Positions 40,288-48,638 of a stretch of 64,000 nucleotides of DNA are shown piece by piece. The DNA comes from Mycobacteroides chelonae (GTDB lineage Bacteria; Actinomycetota; Actinomycetes; Mycobacteriales; Mycobacteriaceae). Location: contig JACHLF010000002.1 in assembly GCA_014204435.1 (NCBI GenBank), positions 457,832 through 521,831 on the forward strand. Direction: 5' to 3'. The first letter of the stretch is position 1. Every line of letters starts with the position of its first letter. A model generated the notes under the pieces. The model saw only the letters and a list, made by a program, of their open reading frames with translations, searched no databases and was not told where the DNA came from. The translations under genes and the position numbers were made by a program.

Positions 40288-40842
40288 GTGAGCAAAGAAG
40301 CCCCGGTGCCCGAGGATGAACCCGTCTTCTCCCGGTACGGCGTGTTCTCCGCTGTTCTCGGGGTGATCGCGGTCATCGCATGGGTGCTTTCGGTGCTGGT
40401 GATTGCCGGCCATCACCGCCAGGTTGCCCGTGACCGCTACGATGCTCGTGTCCTTGACACCGCTGTGACCTGGGTAGACACCCTGATCAACATGAAAAAG
40501 AGCAATATCGATGCCAGTGTGCAGACGCTGCAGGACGGCACCGCCGGTCAGCTCAGCGATCATCTGGGGGAGATGATCGTCGGCGTCGTGAAGCTCGCGC
40601 GCACGGTCGATGCCGAAGCGGCGGGGGAGATCGACTCGGTAGCCATCGACAGGCGCGGCGCAAAGATTCCGGGTGAGGATATGGGTCTGCTGTCCGTGGA
40701 GCGGGTAGATCGGGTGATGGTGGTGGCCACCTCGGTGACCCGCGATGCCGAGGCCTCTCCGAAGGTCAATCAGTGGCATTTGCGGCTTGCGGTGTCCAAG
40801 GTCGGGGATCAGCTGCTGGTCACCGGTCTGGAGCTGCTGTAA
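40288..40842 (+). CDS. Mce-associated membrane protein (Rv0199-like)
   Basis: A 184-residue protein with a short cytoplasmic N-terminus, one membrane segment (FSAVLGVIAVIAWVLSVLVIAG, about 18-40) and an extracytoplasmic domain of the Mce-associated type. The GTG at 40288 is chosen as the upstream frame overlaps zmp1 coding DNA. Its stop shares a base with the next ATG (TAATG). Order and pairing match Rv0199-Rv0200 next to zmp1 in M. tuberculosis. Such proteins are thought to support Mce lipid transporters. Confidence 0.88.
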   Translation: MSKEAPVPEDEPVFSRYGVFSAVLGVIAVIAWVLSVLVIAGHHRQVARDRYDARVLDTAVTWVDTLINMKKSNIDASVQTLQDGTAGQLSDHLGEMIVGVVKLARTVDAEAAGEIDSVAIDRRGAKIPGEDMGLLSVERVDRVMVVATSVTRDAEASPKVNQWHLRLAVSKVGDQLLVTGLELL

Positions 40843-41564
40843 TGAGCCGGAATATGTTGAGGGTCTTCCTCTTTGACCTTCTAGCGCCGCTGACGTCGGT
40901 GCTGGCGATCGTGGAGCTCGGTGTGATCCTGCGCTGGCCGATCTGGTGGGTGGTGGTGTGCACCGCATCCTGCTTGCTCATCGCCCAGGGGCTTGCGGTG
41001 AATGCCTATCTGGCCCGGCGAGATTCGGTCACCGTCGGTACCGACGACGACGGACCGGCGCTGCGTACCGGAATCGTCGCGCTGACCACCGCCTGCGTGC
41101 TTGCTGCTGCGGTGGTGGGGTACCGGCATTGGACGGTGCCCGATCGCGAAGGGAACGCGGATCGCGCGGCGGTGACCGACGTCGTTGCGACGGTAGCGGA
41201 AGCGGTGGTGAACTTCACCCCAGGTAGCCCGGATACCTACGTGCGCAAGGTTACCGAGCACATGACAGAGGGGCAGAAGAAGTCCTTTACACGTGATTTC
41301 GACAGGGCCACTGCAGAACTGAAAGCCAAGGGCATCTCTCAGCAGGGCGAGATCGTCTCGGTCGGTATCGAGGCCCTCGGCTCCCAAGACGCCGTGGCGG
41401 CGACGCTGGTCCGCCGTACCAGCGTCGCCGCTAAAGCCCAACCCGAACAATCGGTGTTGGCGCTGCGGCTGACACTCGCCAAGCGCGATGGGCGCTGGCT
41501 GGTGGACAACATCGCGCCGATTGACCGCATCGGCGCTCAACGGCAAGGGGCTAGCGCGAACTGA
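40842..41564 (+). CDS. Mce-associated membrane protein (Rv0200-like)
   Basis: A 240-residue membrane protein: three hydrophobic segments in the first 100 residues (VFLFDLLAPLTSVLAIVELG, WPIWWVVVCTASCLLIAQG, GIVALTTACVLAAAVVGY), then an extracytoplasmic Mce-associated domain (VNFTPGSPDTYVRKVTEHMT, MTEGQKKSF). Translationally coupled to the preceding gene by a 1-base overlap. The last 14 bases overlap the convergent CoA-binding protein gene. Probable Mce transport accessory. Confidence 0.88.
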   Translation: MSRNMLRVFLFDLLAPLTSVLAIVELGVILRWPIWWVVVCTASCLLIAQGLAVNAYLARRDSVTVGTDDDGPALRTGIVALTTACVLAAAVVGYRHWTVPDREGNADRAAVTDVVATVAEAVVNFTPGSPDTYVRKVTEHMTEGQKKSFTRDFDRATAELKAKGISQQGEIVSVGIEALGSQDAVAATLVRRTSVAAKAQPEQSVLALRLTLAKRDGRWLVDNIAPIDRIGAQRQGASAN

Positions 41565-41970
41565 TACGTGCGAATTCGATCTCGGTGCAATGGTCCATGA
41601 CGACCTGCAGTCCGGCGTCTGTCGCCTTGTTCGCGGCATCGACGTCGACCAGATCGAGTTGGAACCACAGGGTGCGCGCACCGATGTCGATGGCCTCTTG
41701 AGCGATGCCCGGCAGCTCCTCGCGCCGGCGGAACACGTCGACCAGATCGGGTGTCTGCGGCAGCGCATCGAGGCGGGGGTAGACCGGCTCGCCGTCGATT
41801 TCGGAGATGGTCGGATTCACCAGGAAGATCCGATAGGGACTGTGCTGAGCCAGATAACGGTAGACGCCGTGACTTGGGCGGTCCGGATTGGCCGAAATGC
41901 CCACAATGGCAATGCTCTTGGTCGTGAGCAAAATTCGGGCGATTGTCGCGTCATCGGGGGCGCTCCACAC
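41551..41970 (-). CDS. CoA-binding domain protein
   Basis: A 139-residue single-domain protein of the CoA_binding_2 family with a Rossmann-like fold: SIAIVGISANPDRPSHGVYRY, FLVNPTISEIDGEPVYPRLDAL, LWFQLDLVD and a terminal VVMDHCTEIE. Relatives are common and poorly characterised; the fold binds CoA or a nucleotide. It is a single gene converging on the Mce-associated pair and divergent from the eis remnant. Confidence 0.9.
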   Translation of the reverse strand: MWSAPDDATIARILLTTKSIAIVGISANPDRPSHGVYRYLAQHSPYRIFLVNPTISEIDGEPVYPRLDALPQTPDLVDVFRRREELPGIAQEAIDIGARTLWFQLDLVDVDAANKATDAGLQVVMDHCTEIEFARISSR

Positions 41971-42049
41971 AGTGGTTCCTTTCCTGTCCTACGTAGCACG
42001 CGGAAAACTCAAGTGACAGGCGCCGGCACGGCACGCTAGACATGGGTAT

Positions 42050-42405
42050 GTGTCTGAGGTGAGCCTACGCACCGTTCACGATGGGGACGACTACGAGTCG
42101 TACATGACCTCGTCGTACGCCGTGTTCCTGCAGGACCTGCAGAAGGACGAGATCGAAGTCAACCGCAAGCTCATCGAGCTGGGCCGGATGATCGGATTCC
42201 CCAACGGACGCACGTGGGTGTCCACCGCTGGTGCGCCGATATCGCATGGGCCGTCCGTGATCTCGGGTCTGTTTGTATGGGCGGGGTGAGCCCGCAGGCT
42301 ATGGCCAGAGCCGTCCTGGCCACAGAACTGCGGTCAGGCGCGGTGTGACGGGCCGCCGGCGCGTTCGGCTGGCCCGTCGCACCCAGTGCACCCGACGCCT
42401 TCTAA
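42050..42405 (+). pseudogene. Eis-family N-acetyltransferase pseudogene (eis2-like)
   Basis: The first 60 codons (from GTG 42050: VSLRTVHDGDDYESYMTSSY, then AVFLQDLQKDEIEVN) match the N-terminus of Eis-type GNAT acetyltransferases. After about 42235 the frame changes and the minus-one frame reads a typical Eis C-terminus: AVRDLGSVCMGGVSPQAMAR, ELRSGAV, then an in-frame TGA, then RAAGAFGWPVAPSAPDAF and the stop at 42403-42405. Roughly 290 central codons, including the acetyl-CoA site, are gone. In M. abscessus eis2 lies in this neighbourhood near mmpL11 and contributes to aminoglycoside and capreomycin tolerance, so this strain appears to have lost it. Family membership rests on my reading of the two ends. 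Confidence 0.72.
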
Positions 42406-42852
42406 CTAGTTGTCGAGACCGGGACGGCCCATCGGGCCGGGGCCGTTCCACCCGTCGTCATCCCAGGTGCGGTGCCAGCCGCCGTGGTGTCCCCAGCCTC
42501 CGCCTCCGCCATGCGTGTGCCACCAGATGGCGCATGCGATGCGGAAGGCGATGAACAGGAACAGCAGCACCAGGCCGGTCAGCAGCGCGATCTTGCCGAG
42601 CAGCTTGGCGCGGTCGGAGGACTCCTGGGCGCGGTCGTACTGGCCGGTGAGCCAGAACTGGGTGACGTTCAGGGCGTTGGTGAACGCGCTGAAAGCCAAC
42701 GGCCAGAAAAAGACAACGGAGGCCACGGCCCAGCCGACATTGGTGGGCGGCGGCTTCGGCGGCCCTGCCGGGGTCGCTGGTGCAGGTGGGGGAGTGGACA
42801 CGGGCGTGGTAACGGCGCCAGTGGGTTCGTCAGATTTCGTCTCGTCGGTCAT
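42406..42852 (-). CDS. CD225/dispanin-like membrane protein
   Basis: A 148-residue protein with a Pro/Thr-rich N-terminus (about 1-38), two membrane segments (GWAVASVVFFWPLAFSAF and KIALLTGLVLLFLFIAFRIA) separated by a short loop containing TGQYDRAQESSDRAKLL, and a Gly/His/Trp-rich tail (HTHGGGGGWGHHGGWHRTW). The loop and two-TM layout are typical of CD225/dispanin proteins in actinobacteria. The His-rich tail might bind metal. Function unknown. Confidence 0.82.
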   Translation of the reverse strand: MTDETKSDEPTGAVTTPVSTPPPAPATPAGPPKPPPTNVGWAVASVVFFWPLAFSAFTNALNVTQFWLTGQYDRAQESSDRAKLLGKIALLTGLVLLFLFIAFRIACAIWWHTHGGGGGWGHHGGWHRTWDDDGWNGPGPMGRPGLDN

Positions 42853-42965
42853 GGCACCGAGGTTAGGCCGATTTCCGAGGAGCTGCCATGACGATCGGGT
42901 GGCTTTCAGGGAACTGACAGCGGATACCCAGGCGCCAGGGTGTAACCGTGCGGTGTGGTCGCCGG

Positions 42966-43496
42966 CTATCGACTGGGGCGGGTACGGCCGAATCGGCGCG
43001 CTACCCGCCGCATTCGGACCAGCATCGCGACCGACGGGATGCTGGTGCCCGACAGGTATCCGGAAAGCTCTGAGCTTGAAACGCCTATGCGCGAGGCAAA
43101 CTCGGCCTCACGCAGCCCGGAGGCCTCGAACAGTAGGTTGATCTCGTTGGCGGCTTCTCGGCGCTCGGCTTCGGCAAGGTTGTCGCGGGCGCGGGTGAGA
43201 ACTTCCTGTAGCGCGGTCGAAATGCCGTACAGCTCATCGGCGCTCACTATTTCTTCGACTTGACGTGCGGTTCGGCCGAACGGATCGCGCTTGAGAGCGT
43301 GGACGATCGCCTGCCAATCAGAGAGGTCACCGCTTTGCAGGGCGTCAAAGATCTCCGAGGTGGTCCAGTGGGTCACCGGCTTGTCGGCGCGCCCCGGTGG
43401 GGCGGACTCGGCCGAATGGGAACCGATGGCGCCGGAACTCGAGGGCTCGTCGGGCACGTCGGGGGAGACGGCTGGCGCGTCGCTCGTGACCGTCAC
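42966..43496 (-). CDS. HTH-domain protein coupled to mmpL11
   Basis: A 176-residue soluble protein. The C-terminal 60 residues form a lambda-repressor-like HTH (LFEASGLREAEFASRIGVSS, SELSGYLSGTSIPSVAMLVR). The GTG at 43496 overlaps the mmpL11 stop (GTGA), so it is cotranslated with the transporter. Its position matches the small gene next to mmpL11 (Rv0201c) in M. tuberculosis. It may be a DNA-binding regulator or a partner protein; unproven. Confidence 0.8.
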   Translation of the reverse strand: MTVTSDAPAVSPDVPDEPSSSGAIGSHSAESAPPGRADKPVTHWTTSEIFDALQSGDLSDWQAIVHALKRDPFGRTARQVEEIVSADELYGISTALQEVLTRARDNLAEAERREAANEINLLFEASGLREAEFASRIGVSSSELSGYLSGTSIPSVAMLVRMRRVARRFGRTRPSR

Positions 43497-46279
43497 CTCG
43501 CATCCTCCAACATCGCCACCGCCACCGACAGGCACTGCCTGCGTACCGTGGGGCAATCCATCGCGCCATCGCCGGGCTTCGGATCAGCCAGCCGGCGTAC
43601 CAGTTGGCTGGAAACCCACCTCTGATTGGACTGTACACAGTAATGCTGATCGATCCCGGCGAGGACCTTCGCCGCCGTCCGTGGTTCCATCAGTGAAGCG
43701 AGCCGGGCGAACTCGGTGTAATCGCGTTCGGCGTTGCGGCGCATCAACAGCAGCCCTTGCATGCGCAGGGCCTCGGCATCGGTGGGCACCACACAGTTTT
43801 GTCCGGTCGGCAGCTTCACCTGCGTGATCTCCACGGGGGTCAGACGAGACAGGGGGCCCGGCATGTGGACCGTGTCGGTGTCCGTTCCGTTTTTCCCGGC
43901 CTGCAAGGCTTCCAGGGCCACAGTCAAGTTGTCGCGCCAGCGGTCCGCGATGACCGACTGCGTGTCGTCGGCGGTGACTGTGCCGCCGTCGGCGAGACGC
44001 TTGAGACGGGCCGCCGATACCGCGATGGCGTGATAGTCGATACGCGGTTCCTCGAATCCGGAACCTTGGAGGCGTAGTGCGCTCTCGGTATGAGGGCCCG
44101 GAAGCTCGTCGACACAGGGGGTTTCGAAGTCCACCGTCGGAAGCACCCGGTCCAGCCAGCCGGGCAGCCACCAGTTGCGCTTGTTGAACATCGCCATCAG
44201 CGCCGGTACCAGAACCAGACGCACCACCGTCGCGTCCACGGCGATCGCGACCGCGCAGGCCACACCAAGCTGCGCCACCAACGGCATTCCGGCGAAGGCG
44301 AATCCGATGAACACTGCGATCATGATCAGCGCGGCGCTGGTGATGGTGCGCGCACTGGTGCGAACCCCATAGGAGACGGCGTCCCCGCAATCGCCGGTGC
44401 GCAGATACCGCTCACGCACCCGGGCCAGCAGGAAGATCTCGTAATCCATGGTGAGGCCGAAGGTCAGGGCAAGAGCCAGCGGCGGGATGCTGCTGTCGAT
44501 GTTGGTCTGATGGAAGCCCAGGAATTCCAGCCACCCCCACTGGAAGACGATCACCAGGCTGCCGTACGCGGCGGCGACCGAGAGCACCGTCATCACCACA
44601 CCCTTGAGGGCCAGCACCGGCGAGCGCAGCGTGGCGAGCAGCATCACGAATGCGAGTACGCAGACAAAGGCGAACACACCCAGCAGCGAGCGTTCTACCC
44701 GGTTGTCGTAGTCGAAGAGCAATGCCGTCGGGCCGCCCACGTTGATATCGGCTCCCGAATTCTTGAGCGCGTCGGGCACATGCGTACGCAACCAACTGAC
44801 CGTGTCACGGGCCGCGTTCGCCTCGGGATCCACCGACAACACCGCCGAGATCAGTGCGTCATGACCGCCGGTGGAGAAGGACGCATCGGTTACCCGCGCG
44901 ATGTTGGGGGCCTGCGCGATGGTTTCCTTCGCGGTCTCCAGCGCCTGTGCATGGTCTGCGTTGGCTGCGTTGTCCTTGAAGGTGAGCAGCACCTGCACCG
45001 GTCCGAGCGCGCCGGGACCCATGGCGACGGCCGCGGCGTCGATGCCTCGGCGGATCTCGTGGGACGAATCGAATTGGCGCAGCATGCTGTTGGAGACCTG
45101 CATCTGCAGGCTCGGAGCCGCGAGCGCCAGCAGAAACACCGTCGCGCCCAGCGCGGACAGCCATGGTCGGCGCATAACCCCCTGGGTCCATTTGCGCCAG
45201 AAGGGAATCGCATGCTTGCGCAGAGGTGAGACCCGCAGGAACCGCGACTGATTGGCCGCTGCCTTGCCGAAGATGGCCAGCAGCGCGGGCATCAGTGTGG
45301 TGGAGGTCAGGACGGCGATGGCGACGACGATGATGGCGCCGGAGGCCATCGAGGCCAACGCGGGGGTTCCGATCAGGTAGATACCGGCGAGGGCGGCGAT
45401 CACCGTCAGACCGGAGAACGTGACGGTGAGCCCCGAGGTGGCCATGGCCGAAGCGATGGCTTCTTGCCGGTTCTTCCCCGAATTCAGCTCCTCGCGGTAG
45501 CGCATGAGGATGAAAAGCGAATAGTCCACCGCGACGGCGAGACCGATCATCGTCACCGTCGGCAGCGCGAACACCGAAATAGTGGTGATGTTCGACAGCG
45601 CCAGGACGATCGCCACGCTCAATGCCACCGTGCACACACCTAATAGGAGGGGCAGTGAGGCGGCGGCCAGGGAACCGAACGCCGCGATCAGCACGATGAG
45701 GATGACCGGGATGTTCCACTTCTCGGCCTGCTTGATGTCACCGGCGATCTGCTCGGTCATCGCCGCGCCCAGTGCACCCTGGCCGATCACGTACAGCGAT
45801 ACCCGGCCACCGGCGATCTGTCCGGGCTGACCGCCGTGTACTCCTATTTTCTTGCGCAAGTCCTTGGCGATATCGGTGGCGCCGGTGTTGTCGAAGCCGA
45901 TGCGCAGGGTGACGACGAAGGGGCGATCCGGCTGCGGGGTCAGCTGTGGGGGAATGGGCTCCACCGAAACCTGGGGGATCTGCGCGGCCACCTGCTTGAG
46001 GTAGTCGACCGCAGCGGTCATGTCGGAGACGGTGGCATCGGGCCGGGGCGCGGCGACCAATGCCAGCGGAGAAGCGCCGTGCTCCCGGAATCCGCTTTCC
46101 ATCGCGTCATGAACCTTGAGTGACTGCGATCCGGCCACCTCGAAACCGCCACCGGTCAGTTTTTCGCCTCGTCCGGCCACCAGCCCTACCGCGGCGACGA
46201 TAAGAATCAGCCAGACAGCGACGGTCAGCCATCGATACCTGCGAAGGTAGTCGCTGGTACGCATCATGGCTGACTGCAC
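43493..46279 (-). CDS. mmpL11: RND lipid transporter MmpL11
   Basis: A 928-residue inner-membrane transporter of the MmpL/RND family, with two halves of membrane helices and a large periplasmic loop in the first half. Signature segments include FEVAGSQSLKVHDAMESGF, VDYSLFILMRYREEL and GLTMDYEIFLLARVRERYL (proton-relay Asp-Tyr pairs). The sequence follows M. tuberculosis MmpL11 closely and the hemophore gene is divergent, as at Rv0202c/Rv0203. MmpL11 exports monomeromycolyl-diacylglycerol and mycolate wax esters and is linked to haem uptake. The start is GTG 46279 or ATG 46267/46264 (MMRTSDYL). Confidence 0.95.
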   Translation of the reverse strand: MQSAMMRTSDYLRRYRWLTVAVWLILIVAAVGLVAGRGEKLTGGGFEVAGSQSLKVHDAMESGFREHGASPLALVAAPRPDATVSDMTAAVDYLKQVAAQIPQVSVEPIPPQLTPQPDRPFVVTLRIGFDNTGATDIAKDLRKKIGVHGGQPGQIAGGRVSLYVIGQGALGAAMTEQIAGDIKQAEKWNIPVILIVLIAAFGSLAAASLPLLLGVCTVALSVAIVLALSNITTISVFALPTVTMIGLAVAVDYSLFILMRYREELNSGKNRQEAIASAMATSGLTVTFSGLTVIAALAGIYLIGTPALASMASGAIIVVAIAVLTSTTLMPALLAIFGKAAANQSRFLRVSPLRKHAIPFWRKWTQGVMRRPWLSALGATVFLLALAAPSLQMQVSNSMLRQFDSSHEIRRGIDAAAVAMGPGALGPVQVLLTFKDNAANADHAQALETAKETIAQAPNIARVTDASFSTGGHDALISAVLSVDPEANAARDTVSWLRTHVPDALKNSGADINVGGPTALLFDYDNRVERSLLGVFAFVCVLAFVMLLATLRSPVLALKGVVMTVLSVAAAYGSLVIVFQWGWLEFLGFHQTNIDSSIPPLALALTFGLTMDYEIFLLARVRERYLRTGDCGDAVSYGVRTSARTITSAALIMIAVFIGFAFAGMPLVAQLGVACAVAIAVDATVVRLVLVPALMAMFNKRNWWLPGWLDRVLPTVDFETPCVDELPGPHTESALRLQGSGFEEPRIDYHAIAVSAARLKRLADGGTVTADDTQSVIADRWRDNLTVALEALQAGKNGTDTDTVHMPGPLSRLTPVEITQVKLPTGQNCVVPTDAEALRMQGLLLMRRNAERDYTEFARLASLMEPRTAAKVLAGIDQHYCVQSNQRWVSSQLVRRLADPKPGDGAMDCPTVRRQCLSVAVAMLEDAR

Positions 46280-46619
46280 GATGGTTCCTGTCGTTCGGTG
46301 TGACGCACGCAGTCTCGGCGTGGCGTGGTCGTGATGCTACAGCAACGAGACTAACCGTGCCTGGTGTCTATATATATCGCGACAACCTGCGATGACGGGT
46401 TTACTAACAGGCTGCCTTGGCGAAAAACGAGTGGTGGCTGGACGTGCTCTTCGTGCTCCCTGGCAACGTTGTACGGGATCAAAAAGGGATCTTGAAAATC
46501 AGAATCTGGCCGACGATAAAGACTCAGTAACTCTCTGGTGACCACGCGCGTCCGTGTTTCGAAATGGCGTCCGATTTCGATACCTTGGCTGTAGTCCCCC
46601 AACAAGTAGGAGGAATGTC
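46280..46619. promoter_or_regulatory. Divergent promoter region of mmpL11 and hemophore
   Basis: A 340-base gap with an AT-rich patch (TATATATAT near 46370) and an inverted repeat CGAAAT-8 nt-ATTTCG at 46560-46579, about 40 bases before the hemophore start. No IdeR-type iron box was found by eye. An open frame on the minus strand (46351-46605) lacks coding character and is not taken as a gene. Confidence 0.45.
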
Positions 46620-47345
46620 ATGTCAGCCACAACCTCGCGGCGCGCGGCCTACGGCTTGCTGAGCGCAGGTGTTCTCGCTGGCGGGCTCGCCATGAGCGCC
46701 CTGGCACCGATTGCCGCGGCCGAACCGGTCCCACCGACCCCCGCTCCGGCTCCGGCGGCTCCCGCCGCGCCAGCACCTGCCCCCAACGCTGCTGCACCCG
46801 CCGCGGCGACGGTGATTCCGGCCACACCGACCCCGGACGGATGCCAGGCCAGCAAGATGACCAAGACCGTCGGCAACGTTGTGCAGAACGCGGCGGGCTA
46901 TCTGGAGCAGCATCCGGATGTCGATGCGGCCTTCACTGAGATCAAGTCGGCTCCGCAGGATCAGATCGCCACCAAGACTCAGAGCTACCTGGTGTCGCGC
47001 CCCGATGTCGCGGCCTCCCTCGGCGGTATCGCGGCGCCGCTGAACGACCTGCGCACCAAGTGCGGTCTGCCGCTGGATCTGGCTCAGGTTGTCAACGGTG
47101 GTGGCCTGAACCCCGCCGCGATGGGCGTCAACCCGGCGCTGCTGACCGCGCTGTCGCAGAACCCGGCGGCTCAGCAGGTGGCGCAGAACCCGGCCGCCCA
47201 GGCTCTGGTGCAGAACCCGGCGGTGCAGTCCGCCATCCAGAACCAGGCGCCGGCTGCCAACTTCCCTCAGGGCCCCGGACCGGCGCCGGCCGTGGCACCG
47301 GCCGGACCGGTGGGAACGGGCCCCGCGCCCGGCCCGCGCGTCTAA
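46620..47345 (+). CDS. Secreted hemophore-type haem-binding protein (Rv0203-like)
   Basis: A 241-residue exported protein. AGGAGG lies just before ATG 46620. A signal peptide (AYGLLSAGVLAGGLAMSALA, cleaved after AAA) is followed by a Pro/Ala-rich spacer (about 38-65), the haem-binding helical domain (CQASKMTKTVGNVVQNAAGY, PDVDAAFTEI, TKCGLPLD, two Cys likely bridged) and a repetitive Asn-Pro-Ala tail (QNPAAQQVAQNPAAQ). It is divergent from mmpL11, as Rv0203 is in M. tuberculosis, where it carries haem to MmpL3/MmpL11. Confidence 0.88.
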   Translation: MSATTSRRAAYGLLSAGVLAGGLAMSALAPIAAAEPVPPTPAPAPAAPAAPAPAPNAAAPAAATVIPATPTPDGCQASKMTKTVGNVVQNAAGYLEQHPDVDAAFTEIKSAPQDQIATKTQSYLVSRPDVAASLGGIAAPLNDLRTKCGLPLDLAQVVNGGGLNPAAMGVNPALLTALSQNPAAQQVAQNPAAQALVQNPAVQSAIQNQAPAANFPQGPGPAPAVAPAGPVGTGPAPGPRV

Positions 47346-47361
47346 GGCCAGTCACGCAGTT

Positions 47362-47417
47362 CGAGTGCGAGTCTGGCGCGGATCTCCCTGGAGATATCCG
47401 CGCGAGGCTCGCACTCG
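47362..47417. terminator. Long imperfect hairpin
   Basis: CGAGTGCGAG at 47362-47371 pairs with CTCGCACTCG at 47408-47417, and inner arms CGCGGAT/ATCCGCG also pair, giving a long interrupted stem. It sits right after the hemophore stop and before the convergent genes. There is no T-run, so it may be a terminator of the mycobacterial type or an RNA-stability element. Confidence 0.65.
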
Positions 47418-47427
47418 GCGTTTGGGG

Positions 47428-47553
47428 CTAGCGGGTCAGAGCTTCCGGGCCCGCGGCAGGGGCGATGTCGTCGTGACGATTGAGGTACCGCACGAACAGC
47501 AGTACCGCGGCATAACCGGCGAGAGGCACCAGCACGGCGGCGAAACCTTCCAT
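47428..47553 (-). CDS. Small single-span membrane protein (41 residues)
   Basis: A short frame starting at ATG 47553, MEGFAAVLVPLAGYAAVLLF, continuing VRYLNRHDDIAPAAG. One membrane helix followed by a positively charged, then mixed, cytoplasmic tail is a credible small membrane protein of the kind often missed in annotation. It lies downstream of, and in the same direction as, the DUF3054 gene. No ribosome-binding site is clear, and conservation was not checked. Confidence 0.4.
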   Translation of the reverse strand: MEGFAAVLVPLAGYAAVLLFVRYLNRHDDIAPAAGPEALTR

Positions 47554-47618
47554 GCAGCCAGCTTGCGTGTGCGGTGGGCGCCGATCCAAGCGTGTTGACG
47601 AGATCCTGACGGCTGGCC

Positions 47619-48011
47619 TCAGCTTCTTGACGTGCGGGTGGCGAGGGCACGCCATCCGAGCAGGAGCAATGCGGTGACCAACGAGGCCACCACCACGAAA
47701 CTGAACGCCACGCCCTGATTGCTCAGTCGGCGCAGGATCATTCCGAACGCAACGGTACTGATCCATACCGGGATTCCGGTGCCGGTCACGGAGGTCGGGT
47801 GCGACCAGCCCCGGCTCAGCAGCCAGCCGATGCCGGCGCCGGACAAGAACGGCCAGGCGGTCTGCCACACGCCGAGGACGGTGATCCCCTCGGCGTGGCT
47901 GCGGCGGCCGACGGTGCAGAAGACGAAGATGCCGACGACATCCAGGAGCAGTGCGAGCAGTGCGGATGTCGCCGGCTTCTTCGTGAGTGAATTCGGCTGT
48001 GCGCTGGGCAT
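47619..48011 (-). CDS. DUF3054 membrane protein
   Basis: A 130-residue integral membrane protein with four hydrophobic helices (ATSALLALLLDVVGIFVFCT, VWQTAWPFLSGAGIGWLLSR, GIPVWISTVAFGMILRRL, VAFSFVVVASLVTALLLLGW). The D-x-x-x-I-F-x-F and VGRRSH pattern at the first helix is the DUF3054 hallmark. Common in actinobacteria; function unknown. Confidence 0.88.
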   Translation of the reverse strand: MPSAQPNSLTKKPATSALLALLLDVVGIFVFCTVGRRSHAEGITVLGVWQTAWPFLSGAGIGWLLSRGWSHPTSVTGTGIPVWISTVAFGMILRRLSNQGVAFSFVVVASLVTALLLLGWRALATRTSRS

Positions 48012-48042
48012 TCCCCGACCGTAGCGGGTGCCGCGCGGGCGA

Positions 48043-48582
48043 TTAGTTGGAGGGTGCCTCCGGATGATCAGCTTCGATGTTGAAGGTCAGCGTGACCTTC
48101 TCGCCGACCAGTCCGGCGCCGCCGTTGACGCCGAAGTCGCCGCGGTTGATCTGACCGCTGGCTTCGAAGCCCGCGACGGTGCCGCCTTGCGCGCCGGGGC
48201 CGACGCCCTCCAGGGAAAGGTTCAGCGAGACCGGCTGGATGATGCCGTGCAGGGTCAGTTCACCGTCGACGATGTAGTCGTCCCCATCGGCGCGCACCGA
48301 GGTGGACCGGTAGGTGGCGGTGGGGTGGTTGTCGGTGTCGAAGAAGTCGGCCGAACGCAGGTGGGTGTCGCGCTGGTCGTTGCGGGTGCTCACCGAGGCC
48401 ACGTCGATGGTGGCCGACACCGAGGGGGTGCCGTCCTCGGCGATGGTGATGTCGCCGTGGAAGTCGGTAAACGAGCCGCGGACCTTCGAAACGCCCAGGT
48501 GGCGTACCGAGAAGGTGATGTCGGAGTGAACCGGGTCGATGGTCCAGGTTCCGGGGGCGAGAACGGGGGTGGTGGTGGTCAT
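48043..48582 (-). CDS. YceI-family lipid-binding protein
   Basis: A 179-residue lipocalin-like beta-barrel of the YceI family: WTIDPVHSDITFSVRHLGVSKVRG at the start, then DFHGDITI, RDTHLRSADFFDTDNHPTAT and a GELTLHGI segment. Relatives bind isoprenoids such as polyprenyl chains. No signal peptide is visible, unlike Escherichia coli YceI, so it is probably cytoplasmic. Single gene. Confidence 0.93.
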   Translation of the reverse strand: MTTTTPVLAPGTWTIDPVHSDITFSVRHLGVSKVRGSFTDFHGDITIAEDGTPSVSATIDVASVSTRNDQRDTHLRSADFFDTDNHPTATYRSTSVRADGDDYIVDGELTLHGIIQPVSLNLSLEGVGPGAQGGTVAGFEASGQINRGDFGVNGGAGLVGEKVTLTFNIEADHPEAPSN

Positions 48583-48638
48583 GAGTGCTCCTCACGTGTG
48601 GGGGTAGGACACTCATGTCAACCGGACTATGGTCCGCT

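Noticed and set aside
46351..46605. Minus-strand 84-residue open frame in the mmpL11-hemophore gap
   Set aside because: No ribosome-binding site, no recognisable domain, and it covers the region that must hold two divergent promoters.
47060..47431. Gln/Pro/Ala repeat region as a possible tandem repeat or CRISPR-like array
   Set aside because: The repeats are short in-frame Asn-Pro-Ala codon repeats within the hemophore tail; spacing is irregular and there are no spacers.
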